Positions 56,920 through 64,000 of a stretch of DNA of 64,000 bases are shown here, one piece after another. A model generated the notes under the pieces. It was not told the DNA's origin. It searched no databases and saw only the letters and a list, made by a program, of their open reading frames with translations. The DNA lies in contig OX940869.1 of the NCBI GenBank assembly GCA_954871525.1, forward strand, positions 12,051,001 to 12,115,000. Reading direction: 5' to 3'. The position numbers and the translations under genes were made by a program. Within the stretch, counting starts at the first letter, position 1. The number at the start of each line of letters is the position of its first letter. This DNA is from Parietaria judaica. Its lineage: Eukaryota; Streptophyta; Magnoliopsida; Rosales; Urticaceae.

Positions 56920-58801
56920 ATAAGTGTTGGGCATATTTTATAAAATGCCCTCTATTCAGATGCTAATCCCACTGCATAAGATTATGGCCGTCCTTCATTT
57001 TAAGGTTAGATATTATTAATGTTAATCTTAGATAGTTATATCCTAGATATTATAAAATCAAATATTTTGTCCCTAGTTCTTTACGTTTTGCAATTGTGCT
57101 TGTTCATCACACAAAGTCTATTTGAGGAGGTTTGACATACAAAAAGTTAAGAACTTAAACAATAGAGGTCGATCGATGGTCTAGATTCGAAAGTGGGAGC
57201 TTCTAATCGCGAACGACTATTAATGAACTCGATCACAATTAGTATGATGATCTATTACAGGATCATAGTGCTAGTCTAGCAATGTTGAGGACATTAAGTA
57301 TCGAGTGTCTCCATACTGGACGGAGTAGACTTAAATCTGAAATCATTACGTAAGTTTGTCACTAACGATACTAAGATTAAGTCGCTTAGATGATCGGATG
57401 GAATCGGTTGATTTCCTAATTTCTTATGGACTTGCACAGTTCAACTTACATGATCTTTGATTTGATTGGTAAAGTTTACAATAGTACTCCCAATACTTTT
57501 ATTTTGGGATTAGACGGTTACACAAAACAAGTAGCATATACAAATATAGTTAATAACTTTATGGTTTTGTTCATTATGATTTATGGGAAACGAATAAGTA
57601 CTCAAGGCCAACTCAACGGATTCATAACCTGGTGAGTGAGTAGTTTGTAACAATCATAGATTGAAGAGAGTGTCGTAAAAAGTCACTAACATACCATTTT
57701 GATGAGAATCATAATAATACGAAAACCTAGATTCTGATAATCCGATTGTATCAATGGACTCATATGACTAGGAATATAATAATATTAGTACTTAAGAGTT
57801 AAACTTTGAGCTATACTGGAGTGTTATCGAAGTTGGTGAAAATTCTTCATCATCACCGTAGCTTAAGTAATATGTCCATTAGTCCCCTTTGTAGCTCCAT
57901 AAAAATGACGCCGCAATTATTATTCATTATGAATATATAGTAGATCCAATTAGACTAGATTCCCGACTTTGGTCACGAAATATCTATTCACCAAAAAGTG
58001 GTAAAAGTATCAAAGTTTTTAGTACTGCCCGGGAAGTTAAAAAATTGATAATTGAATTTGACTCTCGAACAATCCTAAGACAGTGGGAAATCAAATTCTG
58101 ACAAATTATCTTTTTGAATCGTAACATTCTGATCTATGATTTGGGAGTTATGGTCAAAACAATTTTTCGACTAAGGCTGAAATGGTCACTGTTTTACCTG
58201 CGAATTTAATATTAAATTAAATATTGGATTTAAATCATGAAATATTTAATCGATAATATAATTTAATTATTAGATTTAATTATTAATATTTGTTATTAAT
58301 AATTAATTATAATTAAATGGATTTATATTATTTGTTTTTAACCTAATTTTGATTAATTAATTTCGAATTAAATTTAATATATATTTATTTATATAAAAGG
58401 GAATCTTCTTTTTCTATGATCATACTTGATTATGTCGTGTATGAACAAATCATGATGCAAATTTATCCATCTAAGTATACGAAGATGTACCTATTAATTT
58501 AGTTCGTAGAAACAAAAAGAAGAAGATTTATTCTACAACACATGTTTAGGTTCTGCCTCAATGGAAAAATAAAACGAAGCACCTAACAACGTATCTTCAC
58601 AGACCAAGAACTACTAATTTGGACGGGGACTTCCAAATACGTCGTAAGGTAAACCCGTGCTGACGGATCAGAGTTTACTCTACCAACAATACAAATTGGA
58701 GTTGTGAAAGAACTATTAATTGATAATGATGGGTAGAGCCAAAGAGTGTGAACTGTACAAGTTAACAATCCCATTGATTAAATGAAATGAGGCAAGAGGC
58801 T

Positions 58802-58936
58802 GAGTGTTACCTTGACGTGGTGGAAGTCATCTGTTCGAGCCTGATTATCACTAAACCCAATGTGAGTCTTTTTATTTTGACTTACTCCCCCACCGTGATC
58901 GAATGAGATTGGATAAGAGGCTCGTGGGATTGACGC
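58802..58936 (+). pseudogene. trnV-GAC: Plastid DNA insertion: trnV-GAC 3' part and rrn16 upstream
   Basis: gagtgttaccttgacgtggt, then gaagtcatctgttcgagcct and gattatca correspond to most of plastid tRNA-Val(GAC) from the D loop onward, including the T-loop GTTCGAGCC. It is followed, in plastid order, by the spacer toward 16S rRNA (cccaatgtgagt, ccgtgatcgaatgaga and ataagaggctcgtgggattg). It is truncated at the 5' end and has point changes, so it is a nuclear copy and not a working tRNA gene. The plastid match ends abruptly after ggattgacg. Confidence 0.85.
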
Positions 58937-58997
58937 CTTTGACTGTACAACAATATGTGAAGCTTAATATGTCTGGAAGCACGGAAGAACATAAAAC

Positions 58998-59065
58998 CTG
59001 AGTAGAAATTGCGGCAGTTAAAAAGTTGCATCCTTCCAAATAAAAACTTGCTAATCCATAGGCCT
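58998..59065 (-). pseudogene. Possible psbD (photosystem II D2) fragment
   Basis: The minus strand reads GLASFYLEGCNFLTAAIST, close to a conserved stretch of the plastid D2 protein. Upstream text (LGYAGGGPTYEAY) does not fit D2, so the homology is short. Because psbD is not next to trnV-GAC in plastid genomes, this would be a second plastid piece joined to the first. Alternative: chance similarity or another membrane protein. Confidence 0.45.
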
Positions 59066-60199
59066 CATAAGTCGGACCTCCACCAGCATATCCTAATTGT
59101 TCCCGAGAAACTAGAAAGAGATTGTTTAACCAAAAAGAACCCAAAAAGTGGATCCCGCTCTAATAGCTCTGAATAAATTAAATACATGCATTAAGATACG
59201 AAAGCTTTATTCCTGAATAATCTCATTTTTAAATTATTCAACCATTTCATTTTACCAAGTTCAATATCTGTCCTTGGACAATGCTCAAGGCTCTAGGCTG
59301 AGTAGCAGGAGCAACTTTAAATTTATTATGAGCCTAAAAAATAGATTCAATAAGGTAAAAATATACGTCATTCGTACATGAAAAGAATGACATTAGACTA
59401 AAAGCCTATACAAAATGAGCACCTAAGAATTTTTTTGAAATTATGGAGATATAATATTGGAAGATTTAATTCTGAAAGATTTGTTTTATCTAAATATAAT
59501 ATTTAAATCTTTATTGAAAATACTTATAGAGATTTGATATTATTCATTATCTTAATTATTAAATAAAAATAATGTGTGAATATCTCCTGGTAGTTAAGAT
59601 TTGGTTTTTCCATATAAATAAGCTGAACCTGAAATCAGAAAACATAACACACAGACTCAAAAAATTCGCCCTCCCCTACTCTCTCTGTGAATTTCGATTT
59701 TTTTTAGAGAGAAAATTTCCCGGTTCAACTTTTAGGGTTTCGTGATTACTCAGAGGAGCCCACACATCCTAGCGGTCTAATTCCGGAGAATACATCAAAA
59801 GATTATTGGGAGAAATTCCTGTCAAGAAAATCAATCAGAGGAGGTGCAGATTCAGAGAAGCCGGTTCAGATCAGAGATCAGATTGCGTAACTTGAATCTT
59901 CATATAAGGTACGCACTGTATTTAATAATTGAGAATTATTTGTTGTGGCTCAAACCCTAATCGAATCGCTAGATAATAAATTAGAAAATCAACAGAAAAT
60001 AATTATCACGATTAGTGGACCTAATAAATTAAAATTTTCGGTTACGTAAGCCGGGTGGGGTAATAGGGATTTTCGGTATGGGACTTTAATCCTAATTATA
60101 ATATTTTTTGAAAGGGTTATTCCACCCGCTAACTGGAAAAAATTTAACTTCCTCATGCGTCCTTGGGCCCACGTGGGCGTGGCGGATCCCGACAAGAAG

Positions 60200-63174
60200 A
60201 ACCATCCGAGTTACATTTTAACTACGTTGCAAGAGGGAAACGTCATACAACAAGAATTATTTTTGGAGCTTTTCTGGGTTGAATGTCGATGCCGAAAATC
60301 TTCAAAACTCTGAGATCCTCCAAAGTGATTCTCGTTCCCAGCTTAAAGATATCGCTTCCTTAATAATTTATTAGCATATGAGTCAAAATAGTGTGGATGT
60401 TAGGAATCTCGTCATCAAATACATAAGCATTGCTAGTGCGCCAAATTAGCCAAATTGTCGAAATAATAGGAGTATTCCAAAGCGAGAAAACCTGGGGGTT
60501 CAAATTAACAGAATCGGTGTCAGAGAGCAAAAAACCTAGCGACCCTCCTTGACGAATAGGTTTAAGAAAAATACTAGAAATAGTTGTCCAAACCGAACCC
60601 ACAAAAATTCAATGAAGAAAGATATGGTCAGAGTCTTCCACCTGGTTATGGCATAAACGACACATAGAAGCTAAAGAGAATCATTTTTCTGCAAAATTAG
60701 CTCCGTAGGAAGAAAGCCTAAGAAAAATCTCCAACAAGTAATAGACCTCGATGGCGGAAGAAATTATTTCCATAAAAACTTTTGCCACTGAGGAAACAAA
60801 TTATGCTTAGAGCAAAATTTATTGTACATGGATTTCACCGAAAACTTACCATCATTTTGGAGTTTCCATACACACACATCTTCTAGATTATCGATAAATA
60901 TGTAGTTCTTGATTTCATCAGAAAGTGTGGTCGACAAGTTCAAAGGAAAATTCCAACTACCATCAACTCGGTAATCTGATACTTGGGCTATGAAATTGAT
61001 TCTACTTTGCAAAGGAATATTTTCTCTATCTGAAATACAAGGATACAATCAATTATAAAGAAAAAAGTTTTTATTTGATTGTTTATGTATCAACCAAACA
61101 AAATTATTTACAACAGACGAGAAACAAGGTTGCAATGAACACCATATGGAAGAGGAAATAACGCTAGTTCTCAGAGAACCATTGTCAGTGAAAATCTGGT
61201 TTTTCATTAAACTCAGTGGGAAAGAACTTGAGCTTATGAATTGCCAAGGAAGCTTTTCAAGCATGGCCTTATTGAGAGCAGTCAAATTCTTCACGCCGAT
61301 GCCACCATCTGAAATAGATTGACAACATATATCATAGGGCACAGTTGCTAATTTTTTACAATCAATTGGGCCCGACAAAATAAATTTTCTCACAGATTTT
61401 TACAATTTCAATAAAAGACTTTATGGCCAAGCATATATCGAGAAAGAGTGGAGATTTTTTTTAACAACCGAGTTAACAAGGGTAATCTTACCCATCAAAG
61501 ATGAAGAAGAGCCTTTCCAATCAGCAAACTTACTCAAGGTTTTATCTTCCACCGGTTGCAACTATTTTTTCCTTGGAGCACCTTTAAATTAAGGGACTCC
61601 GAGATATTGAAACGACAGTGAAATTTGTTTAAACTTGAGCGAATTAACAATGTTAAGATTCATATGATTGCAAACTTTATCGCTAAAAATAACACCAGAT
61701 TTTGACAAATTAACAACTTGACCCGAGAAAGAAGTGTAGATGTCAAAAACCTCAGTGATTAAGCGCACATTACTTTTAGTAGCAGCACCAAATAACAGAA
61801 CGTCATCAGTGTATAATAAATGAGAAGTGAAAAGAGTATTACCCGTGTATCTTATGAATTTCCATTTATTGTGCTCCACATATTTGCAAATAAGTCGGCT
61901 TAGGAAGTCCTCATCAATGACTAACAGAAGAGGTGACAAAGGATCTCCTTGACGAACACATCGTTTGTATTTAAAATAACCTTTTGTTGAGCCATTTAGC
62001 ATAGAATCAAGAATGAGCTCCCAATCCATAATGTCAATATTTCTTAATATCGAGATTCAATGCCATATTGCCACAAAAATCTTTTTTTATCCGACAAAAT
62101 TATTCATTCAGAAGCCGCCGCTCTACAGTGAGAGATGTTTCAACCTTTGATAAAGCCGAATTGGTTCCTTGATACTATACTAGCTGCAATGATAGAAAGT
62201 TTGTCAGCCAGAATTTTTGTAATTATTTTAAAGCAAAAGTTGCTCAAAATAATTGGTCTGATGATAGCAATTTCCACGGCTTCTTTAACTTTGGGGATGA
62301 GAACCATTAGACTTAAGTTAAGCCCAGTAGAAATTGTTCCATTAATAAAGAAACTTTGCACACATCGACAAACGTTTGGCCCGACAATGTCCCAAAAAGC
62401 TTGAAAAAATTTACCATTGAATCCATCTGGACCCGGGGCACTATTACCATCCATGCTTAAAACCATAGCGCGAATCTCGTCAAAAAAAGGAGTTGTCGTG
62501 AGCATAACGTTCTCGACATCACCAACGAAGAGAAGGATGACATTTTTTACGAGCTCAATATTTTGTGATGAGCGAGAAGCTGGGAAGAAAATATCTTCAT
62601 AAAAACGAACAATGTGCGTAGAGATATCATCCTGGTTAACAGAAAACACACCATTAATTCGAAGGGAGATGATGGACATACCTTATTTCCTAATTGATGT
62701 CAAGTGGTGGAAAAAAGAAGAATTTCGACTCCCTAATATTTCATGTGCCAATTTGACCGAATTAAAGTTGCCAAAGACCAACCAAGGAGAATTTATAGTA
62801 GAAGATATATTAACTAAATCAGAATATAGATTTTTTCGGGATATCAAAGACGTAGATGCATAAACACACGAAAAAACCTGACCAACACCATTAGTAAAAG
62901 TAGTAAAGCTAACATGTACATCCCCGATACTCACAGAACTCGGCGGTTCAATAGAATTTTTCTGCAATACCCATAATAATGGAACATGAGAATTATTTTA
63001 CTCAATAAAAGCAAGATCCAAAGAAACCCAATATCTGTCTGGAATCAAATTAAAATCGATCATCGGCTCAGTTATACAAACAATGTCAGGTGCAAAACGC
63101 TTACAGTAATTAGCGAGAAATCTCTGAGTATTAGCGTTCACCAAGCCCCTGCAGTTCCAAAAAAGGATAATCAT
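60200..63174 (-). pseudogene. LINE ORF2: endonuclease, reverse transcriptase, zf-RVT
   Basis: Minus-strand start at 63174 (MIILFWNCRGLVNANTQRFL) begins an APE-type endonuclease (PDIVCITEPM, WLVFGNFNSVK). Reverse transcriptase blocks follow: NSAPGPDGFNGKFFQAFWD (about 62440), LMVLIPKV, RQGDPLSPLL (about 61950) and LLYTDDVLLFG (about 61805) with both catalytic Asp. Next comes the GGIGVKNLTALNKAML region (about 61310), zf-RVT (WKLQNDGKFSVKSMYNKF, about 60845), and the RNase H first Asp (NSDGS) near 60205. At least four frame changes and several stops. Confidence 0.85.
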
Positions 63175-63180
63175 TGATAT

Positions 63181-63475
63181 CTAGTACAATAAAGAAATCA
63201 ATGGTTTTTTAGTTGTTCGTTTATGCCAAACAGCTTCATCTTCTTCCAATATTTGTTTTTTCTTTCTCGAAACTGTAGTCCATTGACCATCGTGATGACA
63301 AATAGTCTTCTCATTAAGAATTTGGTCATCCGAATGTATTTGATCATTTACTGGCAAAGGCGGCAACGGCAACGTAGATAAAGGACTTCTCATCAATTGC
63401 AGCTCTCTCTGGGAGGAAATCTCCGCCGTAGGGACGTAAAACACCAAGTTGCTCTCAACCCAAGACTTTATAAAG
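63181..63475 (-). pseudogene. LINE ORF1 C-terminal remnant
   Basis: The minus strand reads QWTTVSRKKKQILEEDEAVW, in the style of the end of plant LINE ORF1 (gag-like) proteins, just upstream of ORF2. The zinc knuckle part is missing, so the element is 5' truncated. Confidence 0.55.
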
Positions 63476-63597
63476 TATTTGTTTCATGATTTAAAAAGTA
63501 GGTTACGTTCAATATATTTTATGTAATAAGGATTGAAATAAGTTTGTGGGATGATTCGCAAATTTACTAAAGGTTAATTATATATATAAGTATATAT

Positions 63598-63940
63598 AGT
63601 GGAATTCCCATTTAGATTTATCAACTTCGCATGAATAGTCAAAGTCAATGTCTTTGAGCCTTGACTATTATAAGCTGTTATAAACGCGAAGGGTCATGAT
63701 CATGAAACAGAAATATATATATGTGAAACCTGTCTTTGGTGCTTTTGACTCTCTTTTATCTTGTTTTAATACCAGAGAGTGATTGGCTACTTTTTAACGT
63801 GTTTCTTTGAATGGTCTAGAGAAGGAGACAGAGTGAGAAAGTGCATATATAGCAAATGAAATTCTATTGACTTCCTAGTCAAGAAGTCAACTCTCTTTCC
63901 AAAGAATTTACCTGGAAATTTAGGATATGCGCCAATTCTC
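63598..63940 (+). promoter_or_regulatory. W-box-rich module, copy 2
   Basis: Seven TTGACT/AGTCAA motifs (near 63637, 63643, 63661, 63745, 63867, 63877 and 63885) occur in the same order and orientation as in 9477-9880. Shared anchors include tcaatgtctttgag, ttgactattataagc, tttggtgcttttgactct and gtcaagaagtcaact. Any downstream gene would lie beyond the right edge. Regulatory function is inferred. Confidence 0.5.
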
Positions 63941-64000
63941 TCTTTTGTTTGAATAATTCAAGTATTTTTTTATTTATTTTGTGGTTAAATTTTAAAGTCG

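Larger units (their letters stand above)
56925..60194 (+). mobile_element. LTR-like insertion in the LINE RNase H domain
   Basis: The ends are TGTTGGGC (56925) and CCCGACA (60194), with flanks ATAAG (56920-56924) and AGAAG (60195-60199). Removing it restores the LINE RNase H text NSDGS followed by IGTPRVAGA. No second LTR copy and no pol were recognised. A TATAAATAAG motif near 59613 followed by a leader-like region suggests a U3-R-U5 layout, so a large solo LTR is possible. It carries a plastid DNA patch at 58800-59070. Confidence 0.6.
56325..63475 (-). mobile_element. LINE (L1-type non-LTR retrotransposon), split and decayed
   Basis: On the minus strand: an ORF1 tail (63181-63475), ORF2 with endonuclease, reverse transcriptase, zf-RVT and RNase H (63174 down to 60200, resuming 56919 to about 56545), then a 3' region ending in an A-rich stretch near 56325. 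The 5' end is truncated within ORF1. The RNase H domain is split by an LTR-like insertion at 56925-60194. Many frame breaks. No target duplication was established for the LINE. Confidence 0.87.

Noticed and set aside
58802..58852. A functional tRNA-Val gene
   Set aside because: The 5' acceptor half is missing and the sequence continues as plastid spacer; it is a plastid DNA insertion.

Overview
This is plant nuclear DNA, most likely from an angiosperm with a repeat-rich genome. The evidence is intron-bearing genes with GT-AG splicing, an R2R3-MYB gene, an F-box relic, a plastid-DNA insertion, and plant-type copia, Tat/gypsy, CACTA, hAT and LINE elements. The only apparently intact host gene is the MYB gene at 35.2-36.4 kb. 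Nearly everything else is transposable-element DNA, much of it nested.

Layout. 1-3780: a decayed copia polyprotein on the minus strand, running off the left edge and split at 925-3346 by a small non-autonomous LTR element. It abuts a truncated F-box pseudogene (to 4323). 4822-5587: a solo LTR with target-site duplication (TSD) ATAAC. 5.6-10.2 kb: AT-rich flank with short tandem repeats, a hAT-like relic, a 712-bp non-autonomous hAT element (second copy at 25.6 kb) and a W-box-rich stretch that recurs at 63.6 kb. 10356-22459: a complete 12.1-kb CACTA element (TSD TTC) inserted in one arm of a hairpin MITE. It has three genes: a two-exon gene of the plant-transposon PF20167 type, a TNP2 transposase, and a six-exon gene joining an En/Spm Transposase_24 domain to a C48 (ULP1-like) cysteine protease. 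The spaces between genes carry GC-rich palindromes and telomere-like repeats.

22.5-35.1 kb: two members of a four-copy hAT-like family, unclassified GC-rich repeat, and a 4.4-kb non-autonomous Tat-type LTR element (27924-32368) full of minisatellites. 35176-36442: the MYB gene, with a long-TIR foldback element just downstream. 37.7-54.4 kb: a third hAT-like element, then a fourth that was split by a 15.2-kb Tat-lineage gypsy element, itself split by a 6.1-kb copia element; each level keeps its TSD. 54.4-64 kb: unclassified DNA, then a minus-strand LINE whose RNase H domain is split by a 3.3-kb LTR-like insertion carrying plastid DNA, and finally the second W-box-rich module.

How the parts relate. 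The nesting gives a relative insertion order, and reading frames across junctions confirm several insertion sites. The CACTA element looks nearly complete: each transposase gene has one apparent +1 A frameshift in a homopolymer, the same signature as two other frameshifts here, so sequencing or assembly error must be excluded before calling it dead. The Tat and copia elements carry amber stops, mostly at presumed Gln codons, and the Tat reverse transcriptase has lost the first Asp of its catalytic pair. All family calls are from motifs read by eye; no database search was run.
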